Source: Guillardia theta CCMP2712
Taxonomy: Eukaryota > Cryptophyceae > Pyrenomonadales > Geminigeraceae
Assembly (NCBI RefSeq): GCF_000315625.1
Contig: NW_005434637.1
Span: 250,313 to 314,312 of the forward strand
Length of the DNA: 64,000 bases
Direction: 5' to 3'
The notes under the pieces were generated by a model, which saw only the letters and a list, made by a program, of their open reading frames with translations, was not told the origin of the DNA and ran no database searches. Shown here in pieces: positions 46,610 through 57,857 of the stretch. Each line of letters opens with the position of its first letter. Position 1 is the stretch's first letter. A program made the translations under genes and the position numbers.

Positions 46610-47998
46610 CTACAAGAAGAAACGAAGGGGCAATAGTCTTAAGATATGGATGAGGATGGGACATGACGCGATTCCGTCACGAGGGAGAAGCGCCAAAAGA
46701 CATTGAGAAGCCTCGCACTTGAGAACTCCGATCCATAAGAGCCTCTCCAGCCGCCATGGCATTCGCTGCCGGCAAGCTAACAGTGTGTGCCGAGCACATG
46801 GGCCACAGCCGACAGCCGACAGCCGAACCTCCTTGAGATCTTCCAGCATCAGCTTCGGGAGCAGCTGAAACTCGACCTCGCAACTCGCATGCCCCAGCTC
46901 ACCAGTTGCGTTACTTCCCCAGGAAAACGCCATCTGTGCGTTGGCGTCCACGACCATCGTGTGGCTGTGGCCACAGACGAGGGAACCGACGTGGGCGCGC
47001 TCAATCCCCAGCACCAACGCGGGCACAAGGCTGTTTGACTTGGAGCCGATGCCCAGCTGTCCGCTATCCCCTTGACCGGAACAGAAGACCCTGCCGGAGG
47101 ACGTGAGAAAAGCTGTGTGACTGAAACCGCAAGCCAACTGAACCACCCGCTCCTCCCCCCTCCAGGGCGTCTCGACTCTGCTTGGGATCAGCTTGGGCTC
47201 AAGACTCCCGATAGCAAGTTGTCCCTCCTCGTTCCTTCCCCATGCAAAGAGAGAACCATCAGATAGCATGACCACCGCGTGTTGCCCTCCGCACGCCACA
47301 TCTTGCAGCTTTGGCCTGATGGAGGATTGCTGGGGGATCTTGACAACTTGAGGGGTCGGGCTGACGATGGTGTGCGAAGAATAGCCTATTCCAAGCTGCC
47401 CGCAGTCATTGCGACCAAAGGAAAAGACTGAGTGCGCAGAGATAACAACTGAGAAGCAATCACCGCACGAAGCTTTCTCGGCACCGCACCCTCTCAGACT
47501 CTCAAGCAGCTGCGGTGTCCGAGTGTGATCATATTGCAAGCCCAACCCTAGTTGACCGTACATGTTCCATCCGAATGACCACACATCTCCTTCCTCCGTC
47601 GTCAACACTGCATGCGCTCTTCCGCACGCGAGAGAATTTATCCTTACCCCCCTCAACGGCAAAAGTTCTCTTAGCTCATGCGACACGCAAGTGCTGAAGC
47701 GTGAGCTCTTGTGATCGAGGTTTCCGCATATCCATGTCCGAGTTTCACCTGCTCTGAGTCCATGAACGACAGAGAAGTCGGAGCCTGCGGCAATGCTTGT
47801 TTCACTTGAGCCTGCTTCCAAGTCCTCAACCCTCTTCTCCACTTCATCTGCATATGGCACTCGCGCCCATCGCCGCATGACATGAGGAAACCATAGCCGC
47901 TTCCTCTTCTCTCCAGGCTCCTCCTCTTCTCGTCGTTCCTCATGCATGTCCGGCCCAAGTTGGCCGCAATGATTCTGCCCGATGCCATAGACAGGCAT
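46610..47998 (-). CDS. RCC1-repeat protein
   Basis: A single exon of 462 residues from the ATG at 47998 (no ATG lies upstream in frame). RCC1 blades are plain: MPVYGIGQNHCGQLG, VWSFGWNMYGQLGLG, VFSFGRNDCGQLGIG, LFAWGRNEEGQLAIG, VFCSGQGDSGQLGIG, FSWGSNATGELG, each paired with CG-x-HAVV-type strands (ACGGQHAVVML, ACGFSHTAFL, VCGHSHTMVV). That gives a seven-bladed propeller. RCC1 itself is the Ran exchange factor; most RCC1-like proteins have other partners, and no Ran-specific region or additional domain is seen, so I do not assign RCC1 function. The C-terminus past the last blade is short and hydrophobic. Confidence 0.85.
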   Translation of the reverse strand: MPVYGIGQNHCGQLGPDMHEERREEEEPGEKRKRLWFPHVMRRWARVPYADEVEKRVEDLEAGSSETSIAAGSDFSVVHGLRAGETRTWICGNLDHKSSRFSTCVSHELRELLPLRGVRINSLACGRAHAVLTTEEGDVWSFGWNMYGQLGLGLQYDHTRTPQLLESLRGCGAEKASCGDCFSVVISAHSVFSFGRNDCGQLGIGYSSHTIVSPTPQVVKIPQQSSIRPKLQDVACGGQHAVVMLSDGSLFAWGRNEEGQLAIGSLEPKLIPSRVETPWRGEERVVQLACGFSHTAFLTSSGRVFCSGQGDSGQLGIGSKSNSLVPALVLGIERAHVGSLVCGHSHTMVVDANAQMAFSWGSNATGELGHASCEVEFQLLPKLMLEDLKEVRLSAVGCGPCARHTLLACRQRMPWRLERLLWIGVLKCEASQCLLALLPRDGIASCPILIHILRLLPLRFFL

Positions 47999-48931
47999 TT
48001 TCCAACCAAGTACCGGCAGTTTCACATTAGCCCCGCATTGGTGATTTAAATTTGAAACTTGATCTATCAAAAAGAACTTTTATGCAATTGGTTTTCAAAT
48101 GCAAAATGCAAGCCCTGCTTTCGAAATTTTTAATGGCCATCCGCTTTTGAACCCCGCAACGGCCTCGTTTTATTACTCAAAGTTGAGTTAAAATCGGGAC
48201 CACCGTCCAGGTTCGTCCGAAGTTCCGAAGAAGAACTTCCGAACTAGGCCCCGGGCCGTCACGCCGGTTCCGGCCTTGCCCGGCCCGCGGGCCGCGCAGT
48301 GCGTTGAACGTCGGATCGGACGCCGCGGCCCCGGGCCCAGGCCGACTCGGACGGTTCCGCTGCCGTGCGGCCGCCGCGCGGACTCGATCGGTCCCCGGCC
48401 GGATGCTCCGGGCCCGGATCAGGGTGACCTCGGACACTCGTTCACTGAGTGACCGTAGTGCACCGGGCCGACGGTGAAGTGCCGGGTGCCGACCGAGTTG
48501 TCGGGTCGGTTTTCAGCTCCTCGTGAGTCAGGCTTCACTCCATGGCCGCCGGCCCTCTACCCCCCTCAGACCCACCCCACCCAGTACGAGTTTCACAAAA
48601 ATCAAATTCCGAGAAGGTTGACAAACAACCTCATTTTGAAATTTCAAGGTTCCTCACGCTTGTTTCTCATAGGACAAGAAGGGCATACTTTGAAAGTTTT
48701 GAAGCATAACCGCAGAATTACTTTAAATTTGGGGCATATAGACCCCTAAGATGAAAATCTTATGGAAGGTATTAAGAGAAAGGGGGGTCGCTGGTTTAAG
48801 GGGGTCATAAGAATTCCGATAGGGGTTATCTAATACATGTAAGTAAGTATTTTTGAATATTGACCAGCACTTTTTCAGTGTAATTTGTATATTTTATAAC
48901 AATTTTCGAAATTGCTTCAATATTAGACACA
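47999..48931. other. Intergenic region with GC-rich block D and G-rich tract
   Basis: At 48172-48190 lies TTACTCAAAGTTGAGTTAAA, an inverted version of the 1.8-kb repeat core. A GC-rich block (48225-48500) follows, then a G-rich patch (48770-48830, AGGGGGGTCGC, AAGGGGGTCAT). The AT-rich 100 bp before 48932 probably hold the plastid-protein promoter. No gene was seen. Confidence 0.55.
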
Positions 48932-49736
48932 ATGATTTCCACTTCTAGGAAACTGTCGCACAGCACCCGCCTCTCCGCCATGCTCAGAAGCGCTCTCCTC
49001 CTCCTCCTCGCTCTCGCCTGCGTCTCCGCATTTGCCCCTGCTGCCCTCCCAGCTCTCAGATCAACTCGCAAGGCTCCCATCAGGTATCCACCAACCAGAC
49101 CATGTGCTGTGCTTGTCTTGTTCCCCCTCGAAGGAAATCCTCGTCACACGCAGTGCGACTCTCCGTTCCGCCCTCTTTCTTGTGAAAAAACGTTCCGCGT
49201 GTCAAATCTCCTTGCAAGTGCAAAAACATTTAGACCATATCATCGAGACAAAACCTAGGCAGACTTCAAACTAAAATTTTCTCAGCAGCGTGAGAATGGC
49301 TGGAGCCGACAGGATGCCCCCAGGCCCTAAGGGACGTGGTCCATTCGGACCTGAGGACACCTTTGTCCTTCCGGACGGTGTGCATCTGAAACTCTTCATC
49401 TGCTGATGTCCTCCTCCTCCTCCTCCTCCTCCTCCTCCTGCCTCTCCTCCTCCTCCTCCTGCCTCTCCCCCTTCCCCCTCTCTTCCTTATATATTTCTTT
49501 TCCTGTCTGATGACAGTAATTCAGGTCGCTCTTACACCCCTGGAGATGCCTGCACTGATGACATCTACGGTGCTGCTCTCGCCAACCCTGTCGTGCTTCC
49601 TGATGCCTTGAAGCTCACCGTCGGAGCTGGAGTGAGTTCAAATTTGTCGAATGCAGCGGAACTAACTAGACCATAGTTGTTGGGCTTCTCCGTCCTCGTT
49701 CCTACCATTCTCATCAAGGTGATTGGAGGATATTAA
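48932..49736 (+). CDS. Plastid-targeted small membrane protein
   Basis: Four exons: 48932-49083, 49289-49377, 49525-49631 and 49677-49736, in frame for 135 residues. The N-terminus has a hydrophobic signal (LRSALLLLLALACVSAFAP) ending in A-F-A-P, then a Ser/Thr/Arg-rich stretch: the bipartite plastid-import signal of algae with secondary red plastids, where Phe after the cleavage site is key. The mature part is about 80 residues, Gly/Pro-rich (PPGPKGRGPFGPEDTFVLPD, YTPGDACTDDIYGAAL), and ends in one membrane helix (LLGFSVLVPTILIKVIGGY). Size and layout suggest a small thylakoid subunit of a photosystem or cytochrome complex, but I cannot name it. Intron 2 contains a CTC array. Confidence 0.75.
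49407..49480 (+). repeat. CTC microsatellite in intron 2 of the plastid-protein gene
   Basis: Runs of TCCTCC interrupted by CTGCCT, between the donor at 49378 and the acceptor ending at 49524. Confidence 0.85.
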
Positions 49737-49819
49737 ACATGATTGATCTCAAGAAATAAAAAGTTGAACTCCATTGTGGATGCTCTCGCTGATTAATTTA
49801 CTAATTTAAAGGGAAAAAT

Positions 49820-52049
49820 TTACATGAAGGAAGTGCTCTTCTCCTTCAAGAAAAGGGTGTCACCATACTTGCACAGCAAATCAGTTGCCATCCTCGACAG
49901 GAGCTTGATTCATCTGAATTCTGTCGAGCGATTTCTTCATCTTGGAACGCTTGCTCACGGCCCTACGATTAATGTCCAAGAACCTCTTCTTGCACAAGAG
50001 CATTCTATTGAAAACCTGCGGATTGACAGAACTCAGTGAGCTTCAGAGTGATCAGCAAAGTGCGAACCTTGAGTTCTTGGAAGTCCGTGCTCCCAATCTG
50101 TACTCCAAACTCTTCAAATTCAGGAATCTTGAGAGGGTTGTGCATCATGGGCTCGAACGATTCACTCGGCAGTGTGAAGTAATTTTTGATGACAGTACCC
50201 CCTGTTGAGCAAATATGAGATGCACGAGGCCCCGAAACATTGTTGTGTTACCCAGTTTGCCGAATTTCATGTGTCTCTTGAAAATATCCAGACTGCATGT
50301 TGAGAAGAAGGCTGCAGGGCTCTGGATCCTCGCTAGAGCCGCACGAACGTCAAATGGAAAATCCAACACAACTTCTTCAAATCGTGTCATAGAAGCCATG
50401 GGAGGCAGGCGAGTTCGTTTCTTCTTCAAGACGGCCGACGGAGTTTCTTCTGCCATCTCTGCCGAAATATCGTCCACCCCAGGCTGTGCCTCACTATCAA
50501 TGTAGGAGGCGTGCGCTACCATAGAGACACTAGCTTGCCCTACGATATCGCTGTCGCATGCTTTGCGTTTCATCGGCAACATCGATGGATGCTGCTCGCT
50601 CAGTTTTCCCATCCCCATCGGTGCAAGAGATTCTGCGAAATGCGCGAGCGTTTGCAGAATTGATTTCGTCCCGGGTAACTGCGGTAACTAATCATCATCT
50701 CGTGCGACAAATATCGCAATTATATACAACCTTCTGTACTGTAGAGTCGTTGGCATCGGTCATCGCAGCCAACTTTGGAAGGTTATTCCTTGCATCATCA
50801 CATGTAGAGGTTTGCCTTGATCTGTTGAAAGAATCAGCTTCAAAAGGCTGTGAGCACTGAATAAAAGCAAACACTGACTCATGATTTTGATCTTCTAGCT
50901 TGCAAATCAAATGCGCTTCATGGTTTAATCCATTTGACTTTTCAGCAGCTGCAATCTGTTGACAAGTGAGACCAGGCTGTTTTGTTTCGAAATTCATGAA
51001 CCTGTGAGAAAACGGATACTCTGACAGTGGCATCCCTCTTTGACTTGCAAGTCTTGAGCGTATATCAGCAAAGAACCCAAAAGAATTCTGTGACTCACCG
51101 GGTTTCTTGAGAGGTGCACGTCCAAAGCATGCATCGAAACAAATGATCTTGAGCAGTAGCTACATTCCACCGAAACCCTTTCTGGTTTCTTGGGTTCATA
51201 CTTCTGAAAACTCCCTCCCCCGTAGGTGTTGGCTTTGCCATTGCCATTGCAGAGAAAGCTTGCAAAGGAAGGAGCGTTTTGCGCCAAGGGGGTTGCACAG
51301 CAAGAAACTGGAGTGGCCTGTACTTCCTTCTTTCCTTGTTTCTCGTGAAAAATCTGTACAGCCTTGAGGCGCAGAGCTTCAATGTTGTTTTGGGCTTGGT
51401 TGCAATGGTCCAAATACTTAGCCAAGTCCATTCCTGCTGTGCAACTGCTTCGATATTGTGGGGTTGCAATGATCGGTTTGGTAACTTGATCTCGACTCAG
51501 GATGATCGATGCCGAAGGGTCTTTGGTCGCAGACTTGACAATTTCTTTCAGATCAGGGATCTCAATCGCGTTCATGTCTTGACCGACGCTCTGCGACTTT
51601 GGGGAAGAACCTTCAACGCGATTGACCAAAGACACCTCTGAAGCGAAACTCTGCATCTGCTTGTCAGGCTCCATCAGCAAATTGCCTCCTGCATCCATCA
51701 GAACCATAGGGACTTGACTCATCCACATTTGCTCAGCTACTGAGGGGAAACGATCATCCGTCTTTGAAGACAAGTTTGGTTGCGCCAAGATCGAGATAGG
51801 TACTAATTGGACAGGTATAGAGTCTGGTGTCAAGCAAACAAATCCTCCACCAGCATAAGTAAGGGGCAGCAAACTATTCATCGCCAAGGTTGTGCCATCG
51901 TTCCTCTTCTGGGAAAGTTGTTGCAATGATAGCAAAGGGATCATGTTTCGTCGGCAACGATGCTTTTTTGTAGTCAGGACCTGCTCCTTTGCACTGGTCA
52001 GCCATGAACATAGAGAAACAAGCTTTCGAGCAAAAGGTGTAATGAACAT
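49820..52049 (-). CDS. C2H2 zinc-finger protein, probable nuclear factor
   Basis: Exon 1 begins at 52049 and runs to about 51105. It is a low-complexity Q/S-rich protein (QQLSQKRNDGTTLAMNSLLP; DLKEIVKSATKDPSASIIL) ending in one clear C2H2 finger, VECSYCSRSFVSMHALDVHL. Further exons carry FMNFETKQPGLTCQQIAAAE (about 50970), VLKKKRTRLPPMASMTRFEE and FDVRAALARIQSPAAFFSTC with LDIFKRHMKFGKL (50470-50260), MHNPLKIPEFEEFGVQIGST (about 50130), and a basic C-terminus (AVSKRSKMKKSLDRIQMNQ; KYGDTLFLKEKSTSFM) stopping at 49820. A single finger with disordered flanks suggests DNA or protein binding in the nucleus. The family is not recognised and exon joins after the first are approximate; two genes are possible. 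Confidence 0.5.
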
Positions 52050-54095
52050 GTGGGGGTTGTTCTCCGTCTAACAGGCTTTCTAAGTCCCTTCCCTCCCATA
52101 TCTTCAGGTATTATGAAATCATGTGTTACCGAATATCTGTTCTACAGGTGTTAGCCCATCTTGCTTTCCCTGGCTCCTATGTTGTATTTAAACACCCAAA
52201 GTCATCATGAGGACATCAAACATGTTTCTTCCTCTCATGCACACTATTTGTGGTATTCTTCGCCCTCTCTGCATCATTCCAAGCTCCGCGGTGAGCTGCC
52301 ACTAGCGGTGGCATTGACACCGGGCAATGCGCAAGTGGTACAGATACATACCGGTGGTCTTCCATCAATGAGAGGTACCCTACTCAAATTCCTTACTTCT
52401 CGACGCATTACTGGGTGGGGTACTTGAAGTTTATCAAAAATGGTGGGTAGTATGATGAGATAAGAGGGGTGGGGTATTGAACCCTACCTCCTTTATGATC
52501 AAGTCAAAACTTGTGAGCAGGTCGGGGTATCACTATTCTGGTCAGATGGGGCAGGGGATGGTGGGTAGGGGTAGTCAAATTTGGGGAAAAAATACCATGG
52601 GGAAAGTTGCTTTATCATAAGGGGGGTGGGGTGATTGTGTGATGGTAGGGGGTGGCAATCAGTGCTGTCCGAATAGGATGGGACGTTGTTTTGTATTTTT
52701 ATTCCACGCTTCAGGCTTCAAATTGTCAAGGGTGGGTTGTACTTCATACCCCCCCATTTCTGCAGTGACAGGTGGGTGCAAGTCCACTCACTGATGAAAA
52801 AGTATGGGTAGTCAGCCAGTACGTATTGTTTTTGAGGGTGGGGTCGTCGTGCGCGGGCGGTACTCAAAGTGTCGAAACAGAGCAAGTAGTGGGTAGGGGT
52901 ACTGGACTGAAATAGTGAACTTCGGAAACTGGGGGTGGGTAGTTTGTCAGCTCTTCCAGAGGTCAGAGGAGTAGTGAAACCTCAGACTCAGAGCAAGTCG
53001 GATATCTTTGGGGTACCTTTAGGGATTGAGCTTCCAAGTCCGCCATTGAACGTCACGTATTCTATAAATGAGATCCTAAGTTCAAAGCGACATGATGAAT
53101 GGATCTCCCTACTCACTGAGCATGCACAGATCCGATCGGATTGGTGTATAGTACGCAGTTCATAGGCGTTTTACTGACTCTGAGCCGGAGGGGTGGGGGT
53201 AGCCTTTTGAAACTCACTAAAGGTACTTGTCACTGCGTCCTCGGGGTCCGGGAAAAAAGGAGGTGGGGGGAGGGGTGGGCTTGGCGCGTGAAGCCGCAGT
53301 CCGCTCGGAATGCTATTCATATCTGGTCCTAGCAGCTCTGGTATCAGGTATGGCACGTATGGTGTTCACCTTACTGCACACTTTCCCCCAACAGTACAAA
53401 TGACTACCCTACCCTACCCTACCCTACCAAATTTAAAATTTGGAAAACAAGCATTCGTTATCTTCAAATTTCATGGGAGTGATTTGTAGCAACGAAGGAA
53501 ATTAGCTTTCTTTGACCACGATCGCTGCTTGCTGCTTTGCTTCTAACTGGTAAAGTGACTCAAAAGGTGGTTCAGGTACTAAAACTTGTACTGAATAATA
53601 GTCACTCTAAATCACTTTTTGGATCTCATGATCTACTGACTCCAGGTAATTTTTAACATAACTTTGAGTAAAAGATTACTATATCATAAGTATTAGAGGT
53701 CCTCTACGCCGTGGTACGTTGCCCTGGTAGTTATTTTTAAGTTAATTTTGAGTAAACTGACTGATCGCTGGCCTTTGTTCTTTCTTTCTTTTCTTTCTTT
53801 CTTTTCTTTTTTTTTTGAATTTTACTCAAAGTTAAGTCAAAGATCAGTACGAGAATTAGAATAAAATGTTAATAACTTCGGCAGCTGACTCCGGGCTCTA
53901 ACTTCACTTAACAGTTTGAGTGATGGCAGCCAGGCAGGCAAGGCCGCTTGCCCGGCGGCCCGCCGCGCGGCGCGGCCCCGGCCGGCCGCAGTGCCGGGCC
54001 CCATGTCTCGAATCCACCTCAGAGTTTGTTCTATACAAGGGTAGAAGGCACCAAGATATGACTAGTCTCCCAATGGACTTGGTTGAGGCAGCGAT
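52050..54095. other. Repeat-rich gene desert
   Basis: About 2 kb without a supported gene. Between 52370 and 53330 the plus strand is full of GGGTGGGG, GGGGTAGT and GGGTAG words. At 53400-53430 there are five CCCTA units. At 53655-53840 the TTTGAGTAAA motif occurs twice and its complement TTTACTCAAAGTTAA once, around a TTTC/TTTTC run (53775-53815). A GC-rich block (about 53935-54000) closes the region just before the Zim17-type gene. Confidence 0.65.
53400..53430 (+). repeat. CCCTA pentamer repeat
   Basis: Five consecutive CCCTA units (GGGTA on the other strand), within a zone of similar GGGTAG words. A shorter CCTACCCTACCC occurs near 1158. Confidence 0.8.
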
Positions 54096-55005
54096 ATGCT
54101 GGGGGCCATTTCATTCAGGAGAGGAGCGCAGGGGGCTGCGCTGCTGATGCAAGAGAGAAGCACGATGGCATGCTCGAGCTTGAGGACGATGAGCGTGAAG
54201 AGCTTGAGGAGGATGCATGAAGCTGGGGTAGATACACTCCTATACAAACACCCCTCTCATGGTGCCTTGGCAGGGTGGTTTCCAGCGCCGTCCCGGCGAA
54301 AATGCTGGCGAGTTGAGGTCTAGCCAGAGCTCAGCAGAGGAGGATGAGGAGTACAAGAAAGCCCGTATGGCGATCGCGTTCACGTGCTCTTTGCGATTCA
54401 CCTGAAAGAATGGGCTGACCTGAGGCGCAGATGCAAGACTTGCGAAACGAGAGTGTTCCGATCGTTCTCTAAGAGGGTACAAGGATGAGCAGTCAAGTGA
54501 GCTGTACTCACAGCATGGCAGGCATATGAGAAGGGTGTTGTCATCATCCGAGTTGAACAGAAGGACGGTTGCAATCGTCAAGATGGAGGCAATCATTGTA
54601 AGTTCTATCGCAAGAAATTTTGTCGCCGTTTGCATACGTTTGAACGGCGAAAGATTGTGTGACAAAGAACAAGTTTCTTGCGCCATGAAGAGGAACCTGA
54701 TCGTTCTATCTTAACTGTAGTTGCCAGGTTTACACCTGATCGCCGACAATCTTGGATGGTTCGAAGATCGTCCTGTCAACGTGGAAACGTTGTATGTTGA
54801 AGCTTGTGCTCTCTACTGATCTCGGCATTACAGCATGCTTGCGCGAGAAGGGCAGAAGGTCCAGAGGCTAGTCTTGAGGACGTCTGAGAACGACAGGCAG
54901 CTCCACTCTGAATCGGAAGTGCCTGCCAAGGACGGGGCAGCCGACAAGGTTTTCTTAAAGACGGACGACGGTCAGACAGTGGAGTTTATTGATGACTCAA
55001 AGTGA
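54096..55005 (+). CDS. Zim17/DNLZ-type mitochondrial zinc-finger protein
   Basis: Six exons: 54096-54227, 54274-54383, 54431-54476, 54522-54551, 54721-54791 and 54834-55005, in frame for 186 residues. The start gives an Arg/Ser-rich, acid-free presequence (MLGAISFRRGAQGAALL; RTMSVKSLRRMHEAG) typical of mitochondrial import. The DNL domain reads MAIAFT/CKTCETRVFRSFSKR, AYEKGVVIIR and LHLIADNLGWFEDRPVNVET, then LAREGQKVQR. Zim17/HEP binds mitochondrial Hsp70 and keeps it soluble, through a zinc held by two CxxC pairs. The first pair is present (CKTC); at the exon 4/5 join, where CPGC is expected, I read only LPG. It is convergent with the ARM/TIR gene, with stops about 11 bp apart. Confidence 0.75.
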
Positions 55006-55016
55006 TAGGTTCCTTT

Positions 55017-57857
55017 TTAAACACATGGCAAGTCTTCCGCCCACTCGCCATCTTTACACTCTAATTTCACATCGCTGAGAACCTTCTTCATCTCTTCGGT
55101 AACAAGGTTGTTGTCCTGGAAAAGTCGATCAGTCCCAGCGAGCATTCAACAATCTCGTCACCTTGAGCGCTTTGTGCTGGATCTGAATCAGGTAAAGAAG
55201 TTTTCTGTGCAGCGGATTTGGTTCGCGATCATCAGGCTGCGCTGCTTCCTGGACAGGTTGATGGCATGGTGTGCCTGCGGCATGCGATTGTGAGTTCCTG
55301 ACAGTTGGGCAAGCACGATCTCGTACTCTTTTTGATCGCATCATGCGTTACGAACTCTGTCATGGTCATGATGGCGAACAAATGCTTGACAAGCACTCTG
55401 TGATTGCCATCAGACCATTTTCAAAGAGGATTCTCATCGTACTTCATCGCGTAGCCTTGAGTAACATCCTCTCGTTGACCCCCTGACTGCTCTTTCAACA
55501 AACTTTCTGCGGGCAGAACTTGCTCAATCCAGCTTCCTTCTACACAATGATCGGGCCCTGTAGAGAAAGGGAGATCAGAGTGGGAAGGGAGGGAGATTTC
55601 CAACACAGACCCGCGATAATCCCTATGATCGGCGACGAGATGTTTTGGGCAAACTCGACTTGGGTCCGGCAGCACGGGCACAGCACAAGACCTGCAAGAT
55701 CGGACAGACTTTAGCGCCGTTGACAGTCATCGACATGTCTGTACCATCATTCACGACGATCACGACGGAAGCGCATCGAGCAATGTTGGACAGACACGAT
55801 CGAAAGTCCATTATCCCAGTAGATCCTCCGAGGAAACTGCGAAAGCCCCAGGCAGCGAGCTTCTGGCTCACCTTCTCAGCTGTCGTCTTGCTGTCTTCGC
55901 TGCTGATTATCATGACCATGTTTTCCTTGGAGGAGGAGCGAACTTCAGACTTGGACCCGACGACTCTGTACAGCAACATGGCGACGTCATCTTGCAAGAA
56001 AGGAGAGTCTTGCTTGCTGCTTTGTGTCTTGTCGGGGACTGCAGACACGCCGTCGTGGTCGAAAGGTTGACATTCGAGCGCTTGAGACGCCCCGTCAACG
56101 CCGTAGAATCTGCCGCACAAGATGGTGCAAAGGCCAGCGGAGAGGATCTCGAGCGAGGCTTGTTGGTCATACGAGAGGTGAATCAAAGCATGAATGCCGT
56201 GCTGTGCTGCATGAGGTTGAGAATCGAGGCAGCTCGCCACCGCAAAGCAGCAAGTCTGCACGAAACCGCTAGAGCACAACTTGGGCACGATACTCAGGTT
56301 CGCCGACATCCTCTTCGCGCCCAGAAGAAGCTGCTCCATGTTCAAGGGCTTCCCTCCGAACGACTTCGACTTTGCTGCAGCTCGCAACATCCTAACGAAC
56401 ACCTTGCACCAAACTGAGTTCCTCTCGATCACTCTTGAAAGAAAGCTGTTCTTCCTGTGACTGCTCAACAATGCCATCAGAGTCAGCGCCTTGCCATGAG
56501 CAGACCATCTCTTATCGTCCACAGAGCTCGGTATCGAGTCACTGTCCTTGATTCGGAGGAAGTGATCTGAGACGCGCTCTGCGCAACCCGATTGAACGAG
56601 AGAATCCGCCGCCTCAATTCTGACCGACAGACTTGCAAGGATGTGCAGGGCAGTGAAAGAGATCTCAGAGCTCTTTGAGGAGCAAGCTGCTTCTGTGATG
56701 ACTGGGGAGAACTGATCTATGGGCACCTCGTCCATCGCTCCAGGTGTCGAAACTATCGAAGTCAAAGTGTGAAGGGTTTCCATCATCAGCAGCCGAATCT
56801 CAGACGGATCATCTTGCACAGGTTGGAATTTCCCTGATCTGGATGAAGTGGTATCAGCAGGATGGGATCTCGTCATGCAGAACTTGATCAGCATCATCAA
56901 TGCATTCAAGCCGTTTCTGCACAAAACAATTAAGCGTGCTTGCATGTCTTTGCCTGTGCCATGGCTGCCTTCAGTGACCCACAACTGGATGCTCTTGAGG
57001 CATATGGCAATATCCTTCAGCTCATCTCGTTGAATGCACAGCTCAAGTCTCTGCAGGAGACTTTGTACATCGCGAACCTGACTTTCCGAGCATACAGCAG
57101 GGGTCGAGGCCTCTCTGCTGGATTTCACATCTTCACTGGAGAGAGGCCTTGTCGCATGGTGTGACGGGGGAGTAGAATAGATCAGTCTCTCCCTCGGGGA
57201 ACTGAAAGGTTCCTGCAGATGCACGGGGGAAAGGCGTACGGAGAAGGAGAAGCGTTGATTGATATCATTGTTCGCCACATGTCTTTCCATCGAGGCTGGC
57301 GATCGTGATGTGAAAGTGAGATTCTTGTCAGAGGGATGATCGAAGTGCGCTTCACAATCAGAGTTGCTTGAATTGAGAGATTTTCTCGGGCTAACCTTGT
57401 TTGGTTTTCTCTTGCCTTCCTTAGTCTTCTCGGTCTTGACGGAATCCAAAATCTGGTGCAAAGCGATTCTTTTTCTATCTCTCATCAGTTCCAACGAGAG
57501 GTCAAACGTTTTCTCCTTCCTGTTCTCTTCCATGGTTCCATACCCATGCCCTGCATGTGTTCCGTTTTGGGAAGCAAATCGATGAGCCAAAATCTGTTTG
57601 TAATCTTGATCAAACTCTGACTGGAACGTGTTTCGCTGTTTGGGAGCAGATCGCGAACGGCCAGTGAGGCGCGGGGTATTGGGTCCGTGCCTCGTGTCGT
57701 TGAAATCCAAGGACACACGAGCTTTGCCCGGTTGACTTCGGCTCCTCCTGCGCTCTTGCTTCTCATCTTCATCTGCGCTGTAACATGCTAGGCTGCTGTT
57801 CATGTTCCGAGGGGATCGCTCGCTTTGATGCATAACGTCCCTTCCTCTCCGCATCAT
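55017..57857 (-). CDS. ARM-repeat protein with TIR-like C-terminal domain
   Basis: The start at 57857 is the first in-frame ATG. Exon 1 (57857-55692) has a disordered Ser/Arg-rich front (about 270 residues), then helical ARM/HEAT repeats (VQSLLQRLELCIQRDELKDI, LLMMETLHTLTSIV, AALHILASLSVRIE-like, HGIHALIHLSYDQQASLEIL). The end resembles a TIR fold: KENMVMIISSEDSKTTAEKV, QKLAAWGFRSFL, CASVVIVVNDGTDM, continued after 38- and 53-nt introns (55691-55654; 55610-55558) by FAQNISSPIIGIIAGPDH. No clear catalytic Glu of NAD-cleaving TIRs was found. One reading stops at 55421, but coding-like pieces on to 55017 (EYEIVLAQLSGTHNRMPQ, LSRKQRSLMIANQIRC, VTEEMKKVLSDVKLECKDGE) are probably its last exons. 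Confidence 0.6.

Noticed and set aside
46610-47998. Assignment as the Ran exchange factor RCC1
   Set aside because: RCC1 repeats are common to many proteins and no Ran-specific features are visible.
55421-57857. Assignment as SARM1
   Set aside because: No SAM domains and no clear catalytic Glu; only the ARM plus TIR-like order is shared.
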